64,000 nucleotides of DNA from Granulicella arctica (GCF_025685605.1 NZ_JAGTUT010000002.1:62001-126000); one strand, 5' to 3'; positions 8,987-17,819 are shown, numbered from the stretch's first letter. Numbers and translations are program-made. Notes: generated by a model from the letters alone, not told the origin.

Positions 8987-9897
8987 TAGAAGTAGCCCTC
9001 GCGCTTCTTGAGTTCCATCGAACCTTCCTGATCGTGATCGATCGCACGATTCGCCCGCTCCGACGTACGAAACGAAAGCAGCTCCGTAATGATCTTAGGA
9101 AGCGTATCCGCATCCGATCGAATCGCCCCTGTGCATGGACTGCAGCCTAGCGAACGCAAACGACTGCGCACCATCTGCGGCTTTTCTCCCAGCATCCCTA
9201 CGAAGCTCTGTTCGATCGGCTGCAATGAATCACCACGCACATACATTGGTCGCTCTTTGGCAAAGTAAAGATCAACGATAGGAATGTTCTCCTGCAGGAT
9301 GTATTGCCACACATCCATCTCTGTCCAATTTGACAGCGGGAAGACACGAATCGATTCACCCGGATGAATCCGCGAGTTATAAAGATTCCAAAGCTCAGGA
9401 CGCTGATTCTTCGGGTCCCACTGCCCAGCCTTGTCGCGAAAAGAGTAGATGCGCTCCTTCGCTCGCGACTTCTCTTCATCGCGCCGAGCCCCGCCAAACG
9501 CAGCCGTAAAGCCGTAGTGGTTCAGCCCATCGAGCAACGCCTGGGTCTTCAGCAGTCCACAGCAGCGCTTCGTATCAAGCGCAATGGGATTCGTCCCTCC
9601 AGCAATCGCAGCCTCGTTCCGCCACACCAGCAACTCCGCTCCAACCTCGGCGGCCATGCGATCACGAAACTCGATCATCTCGCGAAACTTGAATCCGGTA
9701 TCGATGTGAAGCAAGGGAAATGGAATCGCCGCAGGATAGAACGCCTTCTGCGCAAGGCGAAGCATCACAGACGAATCTTTTCCAATAGAGTAGAGCATCA
9801 CAGGACGTTCGAACTCGGACGCAACCTCCCGCAGAATGTGAATACTCTCAGCTTCCAGAAGCTGAAGATGCGTGAGCGCCGGTGCAGAAGCAGCCAT
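8986..9897 (-). CDS. cysD: Sulfate adenylyltransferase subunit 2
   Basis: The catalytic subunit of ATP sulfurylase, acting with CysN in the first step of assimilatory sulfate reduction. It has 303 residues, the usual length. The PP-loop pyrophosphatase motif SIGKDSS is at 37-43. The conserved segments FGGARRDEEKSRAKER and FPLSNWTEMDVWQYI follow, and the C-terminus ends in KKREGYF as in the family. It is the first gene of cysD-cysN-cysH-tauE. Upstream on the same strand lies a small cysteine-rich frame that may regulate the operon. Confidence 0.97.
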   Translation of the reverse strand: MAASAPALTHLQLLEAESIHILREVASEFERPVMLYSIGKDSSVMLRLAQKAFYPAAIPFPLLHIDTGFKFREMIEFRDRMAAEVGAELLVWRNEAAIAGGTNPIALDTKRCCGLLKTQALLDGLNHYGFTAAFGGARRDEEKSRAKERIYSFRDKAGQWDPKNQRPELWNLYNSRIHPGESIRVFPLSNWTEMDVWQYILQENIPIVDLYFAKERPMYVRGDSLQPIEQSFVGMLGEKPQMVRSRLRSLGCSPCTGAIRSDADTLPKIITELLSFRTSERANRAIDHDQEGSMELKKREGYF

Positions 9898-9960
9898 AAA
9901 AACATCCGTTCGTAGTTAGGAGATGAAACCTGTCCCAGGATGCTGGACTAAGGCTTGATT

Positions 9961-9990
9961 TGTTGAAAAAATAGCTAAGGGGACTAGCGC
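9961..9990 (-). terminator. Possible attenuator hairpin with U-run before cysD
   Basis: On the cysD-sense strand a small stem (GCTAG / TTAGC with loop TCCCC, about 9974-9988) overlaps the stop codon of the cysteine-rich leader and is followed by TATTTTTT. An outer pairing of TTGTTG with CAACAA could enclose it. The stem is short, so it is weak as a stand-alone terminator. Its place just after the leader peptide is what makes attenuation plausible. Confidence 0.4.
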
Positions 9991-10055
9991 AACAAGGTAC
10001 ACGCCGACTCAACATTGTGTGGACAACAACAACGGAGCTGGCGTGGGAGGCACAT
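9984..10055 (-). CDS. Cysteine-rich leader peptide upstream of cysDNH (23 residues)
   Basis: An ATG at 10055 opens a 23-codon frame ending in TAG at 9984. Cysteines fall at positions 2, 9, 10, 11 and 19, with the run encoded TGT TGT TGT. It lies 86 bp upstream of the cysD start, in the same direction. No Shine-Dalgarno sequence precedes the ATG. A TTGCTG / TAGTCT pair with 17-bp spacing would start transcription only a few bases before it, so the message may be nearly leaderless. Runs of codons for a pathway's end product are the hallmark of attenuator peptides, and polycysteine leaderless frames regulate sulfur genes in mycobacteria. Expression here is inferred only. Confidence 0.6.
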   Translation of the reverse strand: MCLPRQLRCCCPHNVESACTLLR

Positions 10056-10135
10056 GTCTAACTAGAGACTAACAAAAGCCCGGTAGAGCAGCAAGCGCAG
10101 CAGGCCCAATCCTCGACGTCGCGTCACTCAGCCAC

Positions 10136-10171
10136 TAAGTAGAAATCTTTCCCTGTGCTAATATTTTCTCT
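10136..10171 (+). promoter_or_regulatory. Promoter of the polycysteine leader and TonB receptor
   Basis: A TAATAT -10 box occupies 10159-10164, with a weak -35 (TAAGTA, 10136-10141) 17 bp upstream. Exactly seven bases separate the -10 box from the ATG at 10172, which puts the expected first transcribed base on the A of the start codon. That predicts a leaderless transcript. Confidence 0.6.
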
Positions 10172-10252
10172 ATGGTTCAGACCTTCCACGATGCCGCTCA
10201 CGGCTGTTGTTGTTGTGAAGCAGGTCTCTCCATTCGCTGCCCTCGCAGTTAG
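10172..10252 (+). CDS. Leaderless polycysteine peptide upstream of a TonB receptor (26 residues)
   Basis: A 26-codon frame from ATG 10172 to TAG 10252. Four consecutive cysteine codons (all TGT) stand at positions 12-15, and another Cys is at 23, so five of 26 residues are cysteine. The ATG coincides with the predicted +1 of a TAATAT promoter and has no ribosome site, as expected for leaderless translation. It lies 223 bp upstream of the receptor start at 10476, in the same direction. The likely role is cysteine sensing by ribosome stalling on the Cys run when Cys-tRNA is scarce. This is inferred from composition and position. Confidence 0.68.
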   Translation: MVQTFHDAAHGCCCCEAGLSIRCPRS

Positions 10253-10261
10253 TTTCTCCAT

Positions 10262-10286
10262 CCTCGACAGTAACCCGCCTGTCAGG
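10262..10286 (+). promoter_or_regulatory. Hairpin just downstream of the polycysteine leader
   Basis: CCTcGACAG pairs with CTGTCAGG around the loop TAACCCGC, with one bulged C. It starts ten bases after the leader stop codon, where a ribosome terminating on the leader would affect its folding. No U-run follows, so it is not itself an intrinsic terminator. It may be an antiterminator arm, or it may shape a Rho-accessible region. Confidence 0.35.
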
Positions 10287-10310
10287 AGCTACACACGTAC
10301 CCACCTATCC

Positions 10311-10397
10311 ATGCAATCCCCATACTTGACCAAACTCCGGCAAGGCGTCACCACAGCTTCTTTCCTTGAAGCATCGAGCCCTTGTTGTTGTAGTTAG
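10311..10397 (+). CDS. Second small frame ending Cys-Cys-Cys-Ser before the TonB receptor (28 residues)
   Basis: From ATG 10311 to TAG 10397 a 28-codon frame ends in Cys-Cys-Cys-Ser (TGT TGT TGT AGT). A hairpin GCTTC/GAAGC (10356-10372) sits within it. No ribosome site or clear promoter precedes the ATG, so translation is less certain than for the leader at 10172. Two Cys runs in tandem on the same leader would give a graded response. The frame ends 78 bp before the receptor start. Confidence 0.4.
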   Translation: MQSPYLTKLRQGVTTASFLEASSPCCCS

Positions 10398-10475
10398 ATT
10401 TCCCAGCCATCGCACCCACCTTCAGTTCCTTCCCAACGCATCTACTTATTCCTCTCATTGCTGGAGAATCTTCCC

Positions 10476-13400
10476 ATGTTTCGTTGCGCTGCTGTCTTTG
10501 CCGTCCTTCTTACAGCCACCTGTTCCTACGCACAAATCGTCGGCGGAACCATCAGCGGTCGAGTCCTCGACTCAGCAGGTGCCGTCCTCCCCAAGGCCCA
10601 GATCACCATCAGAAATCAGGAGACCGGCGGCGAGCGCCACCTCGTCTCCGACGCCGCCGGAGCTTACGCCGCACCTTCGATTCCAGTAGGCGTATATACC
10701 GTCATCGTCAGCAGCGAAGGCTTCGCACAGCAGACCCAGACCGGCATCTCCCTTACCGTCGGCCAGGCCACACGCGTCGACATCACCCTTCACCTCGGCA
10801 ATGTCGCCGAGCAGGTCACCGTTCAGGACACGCCATCAGTCGTAAACCTGTCCACCCAGCAGACCTCAGGTCTCGTCGACGAGCGTCAGGTGAAGAATCT
10901 TCCCCTGAATGGTCGATCCTACGATCAACTCATCATGCTCAACCCGGCGACGGTCAACTACACAGCCCAACGAAGCGGCTCAATCGGAACATCTAACTCC
11001 TCCGTAGGAAACATGTTTGCCGTCTCCGGCCGCCGCCCACAGGACAATGTCTTTCTCCTCAACGGCATCGAGTACACGGGCGCCTCGTTGATCAATGTAA
11101 CTCCCGGTGGCACCAGCGGACAGCTCCTCGGCATCGACGCCGTCCGCGAGTTCAACGTGGTCAGTGACACCTACTCTGCGAGCTACGGCAAGCGTCAAGG
11201 CGCGCAGATCTCCATCGTCACCGCCTCCGGCACGAACAAGATCCATGGGTCCGGATACGAGTTCCTGCGCAACTCCTTCTTCGACGCCCGAAACTACTTC
11301 GACCAGGCGCGCATCCCTGAGTTTCAACGCAATAACTACGGCGCATCCCTCGGCGGTCCCATCCGCCACAACAAACTATTTCTCTTCGGCAACTACGAAA
11401 GCTACCGCCAGAACCTCGGCATCAGTGACGTCACCCTCGTTCCCGACAATGCCTCACGCGCCGCCGCCGTAGCTTCTGTCAAACCATACCTCGCACTCTG
11501 GCCGGTACAGAATGGCCCCGAGTTGGGCGGCGGCATCGCCGAAGCATTCTCCAGCCCCACGCAGCACATCCGCGAAGACTTCGGCACCGCTCGCTTCGAC
11601 GCCAACCTGAGCGCACGCGACCTCCTCTTCGCCGTCTATACAGCCGACGATTCGACAGCCAACACGCCCACACAGAACCCGTTCTCACTCATCAATGAGT
11701 CGCTCCGCGAACAGGTCATCAGCGTTCAGGAACAGCACGTCTTCTCTGCCAGCCTCCTCAACACCGCCCGAATCGGGTATTCGCGAGCCAGCTTCTTTTT
11801 CCTCGGCAATGTGCCTTCTTCCATCCAGGCCAACGTTCCCGGCTTCATCACAGGCAAGCCCACCGGCGCCATTGTCATCGCTGGCTCTACAGCCTCGAAC
11901 GGCTCGTCGCAGCTTACAGGCGCTGGTGGCAACGTCGGCTCGAACAACGCCACAACCCGTAATCTCTACACCCTCGACGACCACGTCTTCTACTCAAAAT
12001 CACACCACCAGATCGAAGCCGGCGTATGGCTCCAGGCGCTTCAATCGAACGACAATCTCGCACAAAATCAGGATGGTCAGGCCTCCTTCGCCTCCCTCGC
12101 AACCTTCCTGCAAGGCACGGTAAAGACCTTCACCATTGTTCCTAATCCCACGCCGCTCAACTGGCATAGCTTCATGGGTGCCGCCTACATCGAAGACATC
12201 TGGCTTCCCACGCCACGACTCGAAGTTCGCGGCGGCATCCGCTTCGAATCCACCAACGGCTGGAACGAAGCTCGCGGCCGCGCCTCGCAATACGGCTTCA
12301 CCAACGGCATCATCAACACCAGTCCCACCGTCGGCTCCTCTGCCCTTTCGAACAATCGTGCAAAGTTCCTCCCCGAACCCCGCGTCGGATTAGCCTGGAA
12401 CGTCTTCGGCAACGGCAAGACCTCCCTGCATGCAAGTGTCGGCCTCCACCATTCCCTCCTTGATAACCTCAACTACCGGCTAGATCAGGCCGCGCCCTAC
12501 AACACCACCCTCACCTACGCGAACGTACCCATCGCCACACCGACAATCGGCGCCCCCGGCCTTATCTCCCCCTCCAACGTGCAAACGGACCTGGCGACCC
12601 CGACAGTCATCTCCTACAATCTCGCCATCGAACAGCAACTAGGTTCCGTCACCTCGCTCACCGTCGCTTACGTCGGCTCTCACGGCTATCACCAGATCCT
12701 CTCCGAAGATCAGAATGAGCCCGCCGCTGTTGTTTGCTCACCCACCACGGCCTGCCCAACCGGCACCGCGACCGGCACCGTCTACTATCCTTCGATCATC
12801 AAGGCCAACCCGCTCGTCGCCAACACAACCTCGTGGACCTCCGGTGGTTCGAGCAGCTACAACGCACTTGAGATCGACCTTCGTCGCAGCCTCTCACGTA
12901 ACCTGCAATTCCGCGCGAACTATACCTACGCCAAGAACCTGGACGACGGCTCAGCCTGGAACACCAGCGTCTCGGCGAACACCCCAGCCTTTGTCTCCTA
13001 CCCTGCAAACCCGTCCCTGGACTACGGCCGAGCCGCCACGGACATCCGCCACCTCGCCGCCATCAACGCAACCTACAAGCTCCCCGTCGGCAAAGGTCAA
13101 CTCCTCTTCGCATCCGCTCCTGCCCAGGTGGATCGTGTCATCGGGGGATGGAGTCTCAGCACCATCGCCGCCCTGCAATCCGGCTTCCCGTTCAGTCCGC
13201 AGCTTGGCTATAACCCCACCGGGTCCGGGGATACGCGCAACCCCGTTCGACCCAATCTCAACCCTGACTTCAAGGCCAACCTGTACACGCAGGGGAATAC
13301 CGCCACTCGCGTCGCACAGTTCTTCTCGCCCGCAGCCTTCACCGCGCCTGCCTACGGCACAGTCGGCAATCTAGGCCGCGACACCCTCACCGGCCCAGGC

Positions 13401-13658
13401 TACACGGACTGGGATCTCTCCCTGCTCAAAAGCACACAGCTCAATGACCGAGCCCGCCTGGAATTCCGCGCCGAATTCTTTAATGTCCTCAATCACACCA
13501 ATCTGCAGACACCGAACGAAGTTGTCTTCACTAGCGGCCCCACGCAGGGAAACGCAGCCGCACAGACAGCCCCAATCGTTCGAAGCCCAACCGCAGGCGT
13601 AGTCACCGCAGCCGCAACCAGCCGCCAGATTCAATTGGCTTTGAAGCTACTCTTCTAG
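10476..13658 (+). CDS. TonB-dependent receptor, Oar-like, downstream of polycysteine leaders
   Basis: An outer-membrane TonB-dependent receptor of 1060 residues. I choose ATG 10476, not the TTG 18 bases earlier, because GGAG lies nine bases before it and a clean signal peptide follows (FAVLLTATCSYAQ). The carboxypeptidase-regulatory-like domain is at about 22-110 (SGRVLDSAGAVLPKAQITI). The plug domain is at about 115-280, with NLPLNGRSYDQLIMLNP and GSGYEFLRNSFFDARNYFD. The barrel runs to the C-terminus, ending ALKLLF. It is divergent from cysDNH and shares a regulatory space with cysteine-coding leader frames on both strands. I infer that it takes up a sulfur-containing compound when cysteine is low. 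The substrate is not known. Confidence 0.9.
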   Translation: MFRCAAVFAVLLTATCSYAQIVGGTISGRVLDSAGAVLPKAQITIRNQETGGERHLVSDAAGAYAAPSIPVGVYTVIVSSEGFAQQTQTGISLTVGQATRVDITLHLGNVAEQVTVQDTPSVVNLSTQQTSGLVDERQVKNLPLNGRSYDQLIMLNPATVNYTAQRSGSIGTSNSSVGNMFAVSGRRPQDNVFLLNGIEYTGASLINVTPGGTSGQLLGIDAVREFNVVSDTYSASYGKRQGAQISIVTASGTNKIHGSGYEFLRNSFFDARNYFDQARIPEFQRNNYGASLGGPIRHNKLFLFGNYESYRQNLGISDVTLVPDNASRAAAVASVKPYLALWPVQNGPELGGGIAEAFSSPTQHIREDFGTARFDANLSARDLLFAVYTADDSTANTPTQNPFSLINESLREQVISVQEQHVFSASLLNTARIGYSRASFFFLGNVPSSIQANVPGFITGKPTGAIVIAGSTASNGSSQLTGAGGNVGSNNATTRNLYTLDDHVFYSKSHHQIEAGVWLQALQSNDNLAQNQDGQASFASLATFLQGTVKTFTIVPNPTPLNWHSFMGAAYIEDIWLPTPRLEVRGGIRFESTNGWNEARGRASQYGFTNGIINTSPTVGSSALSNNRAKFLPEPRVGLAWNVFGNGKTSLHASVGLHHSLLDNLNYRLDQAAPYNTTLTYANVPIATPTIGAPGLISPSNVQTDLATPTVISYNLAIEQQLGSVTSLTVAYVGSHGYHQILSEDQNEPAAVVCSPTTACPTGTATGTVYYPSIIKANPLVANTTSWTSGGSSSYNALEIDLRRSLSRNLQFRANYTYAKNLDDGSAWNTSVSANTPAFVSYPANPSLDYGRAATDIRHLAAINATYKLPVGKGQLLFASAPAQVDRVIGGWSLSTIAALQSGFPFSPQLGYNPTGSGDTRNPVRPNLNPDFKANLYTQGNTATRVAQFFSPAAFTAPAYGTVGNLGRDTLTGPGYTDWDLSLLKSTQLNDRARLEFRAEFFNVLNHTNLQTPNEVVFTSGPTQGNAAAQTAPIVRSPTAGVVTAAATSRQIQLALKLLF

Positions 13659-14221
13659 CCCAATTCAGCCATACGATCATCCACAAAGCAGCATGGTGAT
13701 AAGCAGCACAACGTCAGACCGCTGAAGCCTTTGTCAGCTGTTTCAAAACACTTCGAGATACCTCTCGCGATATTCTGCGCCAGTTCAAAATATCTAAATC
13801 CATGCGGGTGCTCGTCTTCACCTTCCCTCCATAACAGCCTTGCCTTGAGGAACGTCGGCCTCCAGTCGAAACGAGGTTGAGTTGCGCGAGGAGAACCCAA
13901 GAGGACCTGTAGAGAGGTGCGTGCAGCCTTGTTGCCTTGCTGAAAATTGTCAATCGCAGGATTCGACGTAAGCGCTGTACGTCCGGACCGAATGCCGTGC
14001 CACTGATGAATCAACTCCACTGGCTGAAACGATTGAACCTCTTATGTCTGACCTTTAGTAACTCATTCCTTGACACCCCGATGGGTACTATGAAACATTC
14101 TCGACGAACTTGAAAACGTTTCCAAAAGGTCGCCAACTTAGCCGACCGTCAATCTTCACTTGATCCACTGCATGCTTCTGCCGTTCACGACTCATTGCTG
14201 ACGCATCATTTTGGAGGCTAC
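13659..14221. other. 563-bp intergenic region upstream of the mannan-type receptor
   Basis: I see no well-supported gene. A 121-codon minus-strand frame (13655-14020) contains two Cys-Cys pairs near its end but has no ribosome site, no recognisable domain and a composition unlike its neighbours. The right part holds a promoter and a LacI-type operator, described separately. Confidence 0.4.
14070..14124 (+). promoter_or_regulatory. Promoter with LacI-family operator upstream of receptor/GH76 genes
   Basis: A perfect TTGACA is at 14070-14075, with AAACAT as a candidate -10 17 bp downstream (14093-14098). Just past it lies the near-palindrome TGAAAACGTTTCCA (14111-14124) around a central CG. 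That is the classic shape of a LacI-family operator, placed where bound repressor would block initiation. Control of a sugar-uptake receptor and its mannanase by a sugar-responsive repressor is a natural reading. The repressor gene is not in this window. Confidence 0.6.
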
Positions 14222-17200
14222 GTGAAGAGATTTCTAGAAGCAGTGATCTTTGGTGGTGCGCTCCTTTTTGCACCGCTCGCACTTCGGGCCCAGGAATATC
14301 GCGGAACGATTCAAGGCACCATCACCGACCAAAAAGGCTATACCGTAGGCGGCGCTTCAGTTGAAGCAGCCAGCGACCAGCAGAGATACAAAATTATCAC
14401 GGACACCAAGGGTTACTTCGTCATTCCCTTCGTTCAGCCCGGCACCTACACCCTGTCCGTTCAAGCCAAGGGGTTTCGACATGAAGTACGCACAGGTCTC
14501 ATCCTCGATGTAGCTCAGAAGCTTGACTTGCCCATCAAACTCACCGCAGGCGGTATGTCAGACACAATTACCGTGTCCACCGACGAGGTCCAGCTTGCAA
14601 CTACAGATGCTTCCGGCGGCACCGTCATGGATCCGGAGGAGGTACAGAATCTTCCGCTGAACGGTCGCCAGGTGTACTCGCTGCTCGCCCTAACACCCGG
14701 TGTAAAGTTCACGCAGACACAGTTCGGCGCTGGCGGCTACTCCGGAACCCGCGCATGGGACACCTCAAACGCTTATTCAATCACCGGCCAACCGGGCAGT
14801 TACAACCAATTCCTTCTCAACGGAGCACCCATCTCACAACAAGGTGGAGGAGCCTCGGGAACCTGGAACTTCTCACCGAGCATTGATGCTGTCGCTGAAT
14901 TCAAGGTCATGACTATAACCTTCGACGCCCAGTACGGGCGTGTTGGCGGCGGCGCCATCAACACCATTCTCAAGAACGGCACACCTCATTTTCACGGCAC
15001 GCTTTATGATTTCTGGCGCAACTCAGCCTTGGACGCAAATACTTATCAACTCGATCAGCAAGGCGCAACCAAGCCCTATCACAACCAGCATCAGTTTGGC
15101 GGTTCCGTAGGTGGACCGTTTCTGAAGCACAATGCCTTTTTCTTTTTCAGCTATGAGGGTTGGCGCGAGGTGCTTCCAGCTGGAGTCGTCACCACTGTGC
15201 CAACCTCCGACCTGCTGCCCGGCCCCGACGGAAGCGTCAATCTGACCAATTACCTAGCTGCCGTCAGCAAGACCCAGATCTACGATCCGAACACCACCGC
15301 ATGTGCAGTCCCGACCGCCGGCGGTTGCAGTCAATACACACGAACAGCCTTCGTGAATAACACCATCCCAGCTTCGCGCATCAGCCCCATCGGCGTAAAC
15401 ATACTTAAGCTCTTCCCTGCGCCAAATCGTCCTGGTTACACCAACAACTACGTGTTCAACGGGAAAGACACCTACCGCTACAACATGCCAATCGCACGTG
15501 TCGACTATAACTTTAGCGACCGCACAAAGCTCTATGGCATCTTCGCATGGTGGGCCGGGCATGAGAATCGCAACTCAAACGGACTTACCGGTCCTGCCAT
15601 TCAGGGCAACATCGATAACTATCGCTCGAGCATCACCCAGGTGCTGGATCTCACCCACACTTTCTCCAGCAGACTCGTGGCAGACGTTCGCCTCTCCTTC
15701 AACCGGTACTACACCCTCGGACCGGACGGATCCGTCGCTGCAGGTCAGGCGACACTGACGGCCGCAGATCTAGGGCTGAGCATGCCGCAACTCCCCACCA
15801 CGACCCACGACTACGCGCCCGAGATCCAGATCAATGACAACTTCCCCAACATCATTGGCAACACAGGCGATCCCAACATCTTCGAAACGTATGATCTGGG
15901 CCCTTCCGTCACCCAGACCATTGGCAAACACACCCTCCACTACGGCGGAGAGTTCTCGCTCTACCACGACGTGACCGGCGGCGTCGGCCAGCCGAACGGG
16001 GTCTTCACCTTCGGCACTGGCTTCACGCAGCAGAACCCCTTCCAGTCGAACAAGGATGGCTCCTCCATCGCAGAGACCCTGATGGGCTATGCGAATGGCG
16101 GCAGCGTGCAATACTCCTTCGCACCGTATGAGTCCTACGACTACTTCGGCTTCTTCGCCCAGGATGACTTCAAGGTCACGGGTAAGCTCGCCGTCAACGC
16201 CGGTCTGCGATGGGACGAGGAGCGTTCGCCGCGAGAACGACATAACAGGCTCCTGGCTGGCGTCTGCCTCACCTGCCCGAATCCAATCGGTACCCAGCTC
16301 GGCATGCCGATCCTGGGAGCGGTGCAGTTTGCCAGCGATAGCCTCTCTGCCTACGACAACAACACCGGCTACTTCCAACCAAAGATCGGCCTCTCCTATA
16401 GCCCCAACCGAACTATGGTCTTTCATGGCGGCTACACGCTCTCAAAGGCCCTCGGCATTGAGCTTGGCGGCGCATCGGCTTTCAGCCAGAATACAAACTA
16501 TAACTCCTCACCAGATGGCGGTCTGCACCCTGCAACTGCCTTCCGCAGCGGCACGCCCTATCCGAACGGCTACATCGTTCCACCCGGCACCTCGCAGGGC
16601 GCAGCCACGCTCAACGGTACAGGCTTCGGCATCGACCAGCGTGATCGCAAGATACCGATTGTCCAGCAATACACCATCGGCTTCCAGACTCAACTGCCGT
16701 ACGGCATCGTCGCCGACCTCGTCTACCTTGGAGCGCATACCTTCCGTCTGCGCGCGTCAAAACAACTCAACGGCCTCACACCCGGAGATTTCCAGAAAGG
16801 TCATGACGATCCAAACTACCTCGATCAGCAGGTCACCAATCCCTTCTATGGAATCCTTCCGAACACCGTTTCGCTCGGCCAAAATCCCACTATCCAGGCG
16901 AAGTTCCTCAAGGTTCCCTACCCGCAGTACGATGGCAATCTCTACGAGTACACGGCCTCTGCCGGGTACAGTAACTACAACTCCATGCTTGCGAAGCTCG
17001 AGAAGCGGTTCAGCGGTAACGGAGGTCTCAGTAAGGGTCTTAGTTTCCTTGGCTCCTTCACGTGGTCGCGCCTGATGTCGGCCACCGGTTATCTCAACAA
17101 CAACGGAGCCAGCCTCGTCGACGCCAGTCCCTACTACGGCGTCGATGGTACTGATCAACCCTGGAACTTCGCCTTCAGCGGCCTCTACGGTCTGCCTGTC

Positions 17201-17740
17201 GGGAGAGGAGGCATGCTCGCGAGCAACGCACACGGCGTTCTCGGAGCGGTCATCAACGATTGGCAGTTCGAATGGATCTTCACTAACAACGGTGGAACAC
17301 CAAGCGGCTTCCCAAACAACGACATCTACACCTGCGGCGGAAGCTACAACATTCGCCCCGCGAAACGTAGTTACAAGAGCTACCTGAACAACACAGAAAA
17401 TAATTGCTTCACCACCTTTCCCGAGTACACCGCCGTGACCCAGAAGCCACTCACGACCAGTGTTCGTAATCCATCCGGCCAGCAGACAGCCTTTGGACTT
17501 GAGAAGAAGTTCCACGTTCGCGAAGGAATGAACCTGCAGTTCAAAGGAGAGGCCTTCAACGCGACCAACACCCCCATCTTCGGCGGGCCCAACACCGGCG
17601 GTCCGGAGCAGGCACCCTCGCGAAACACCAGCGTAGGTGACCCAACCCAACCCGGAGCCTGGTCTGGATACGGAACGATCGGCTCTACCGAGCAGAACTT
17701 TCCACGTCAGATACAACTCTCGCTGAAGCTACTATTTTAA
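14222..17740 (+). CDS. TonB-dependent receptor, Oar-like, paired with a GH76 mannanase
   Basis: An outer-membrane TonB-dependent receptor of 1172 residues. The chosen start is GTG 14222, because TTTGGAGG ends five bases before it and a signal peptide follows at once (FLEAVIFGGALLFAPLALRAQ). The regulatory-like domain is at about 22-110 (GTIQGTITDQKGYTVGGAS). The plug has NLPLNGRQVYSLLALTPGV and GTLYDFWRNSALDANTYQ. The barrel ends in RQIQLSLKLLF. It lies 79 bp upstream of a secreted GH76 gene in the same direction and behind a LacI-type operator. It probably imports mannan-derived oligosaccharides released by that enzyme. Confidence 0.9.
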   Translation: MKRFLEAVIFGGALLFAPLALRAQEYRGTIQGTITDQKGYTVGGASVEAASDQQRYKIITDTKGYFVIPFVQPGTYTLSVQAKGFRHEVRTGLILDVAQKLDLPIKLTAGGMSDTITVSTDEVQLATTDASGGTVMDPEEVQNLPLNGRQVYSLLALTPGVKFTQTQFGAGGYSGTRAWDTSNAYSITGQPGSYNQFLLNGAPISQQGGGASGTWNFSPSIDAVAEFKVMTITFDAQYGRVGGGAINTILKNGTPHFHGTLYDFWRNSALDANTYQLDQQGATKPYHNQHQFGGSVGGPFLKHNAFFFFSYEGWREVLPAGVVTTVPTSDLLPGPDGSVNLTNYLAAVSKTQIYDPNTTACAVPTAGGCSQYTRTAFVNNTIPASRISPIGVNILKLFPAPNRPGYTNNYVFNGKDTYRYNMPIARVDYNFSDRTKLYGIFAWWAGHENRNSNGLTGPAIQGNIDNYRSSITQVLDLTHTFSSRLVADVRLSFNRYYTLGPDGSVAAGQATLTAADLGLSMPQLPTTTHDYAPEIQINDNFPNIIGNTGDPNIFETYDLGPSVTQTIGKHTLHYGGEFSLYHDVTGGVGQPNGVFTFGTGFTQQNPFQSNKDGSSIAETLMGYANGGSVQYSFAPYESYDYFGFFAQDDFKVTGKLAVNAGLRWDEERSPRERHNRLLAGVCLTCPNPIGTQLGMPILGAVQFASDSLSAYDNNTGYFQPKIGLSYSPNRTMVFHGGYTLSKALGIELGGASAFSQNTNYNSSPDGGLHPATAFRSGTPYPNGYIVPPGTSQGAATLNGTGFGIDQRDRKIPIVQQYTIGFQTQLPYGIVADLVYLGAHTFRLRASKQLNGLTPGDFQKGHDDPNYLDQQVTNPFYGILPNTVSLGQNPTIQAKFLKVPYPQYDGNLYEYTASAGYSNYNSMLAKLEKRFSGNGGLSKGLSFLGSFTWSRLMSATGYLNNNGASLVDASPYYGVDGTDQPWNFAFSGLYGLPVGRGGMLASNAHGVLGAVINDWQFEWIFTNNGGTPSGFPNNDIYTCGGSYNIRPAKRSYKSYLNNTENNCFTTFPEYTAVTQKPLTTSVRNPSGQQTAFGLEKKFHVREGMNLQFKGEAFNATNTPIFGGPNTGGPEQAPSRNTSVGDPTQPGAWSGYGTIGSTEQNFPRQIQLSLKLLF

Positions 17741-17819
17741 TCTGCTATAAGTCATAGCAACTAGGCGGAAATACTGAAACATTTCGTATCTCCGCCTACT
17801 AGCCTTTCAAGAGGAACAA

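Noticed and set aside
9898..10140. A SAM- or other class of sulfur riboswitch upstream of cysD
   Set aside because: I looked for the usual conserved cores and paired regions and did not find them. The leader-peptide reading explains the region better. A covariance-model search would settle this.
13655..14020. A 121-codon minus-strand frame with two Cys-Cys pairs near its end
   Set aside because: I considered it as another cysteine leader, but no gene follows it in the same direction, the pairs lie at the C-terminus, and no start signal is present.
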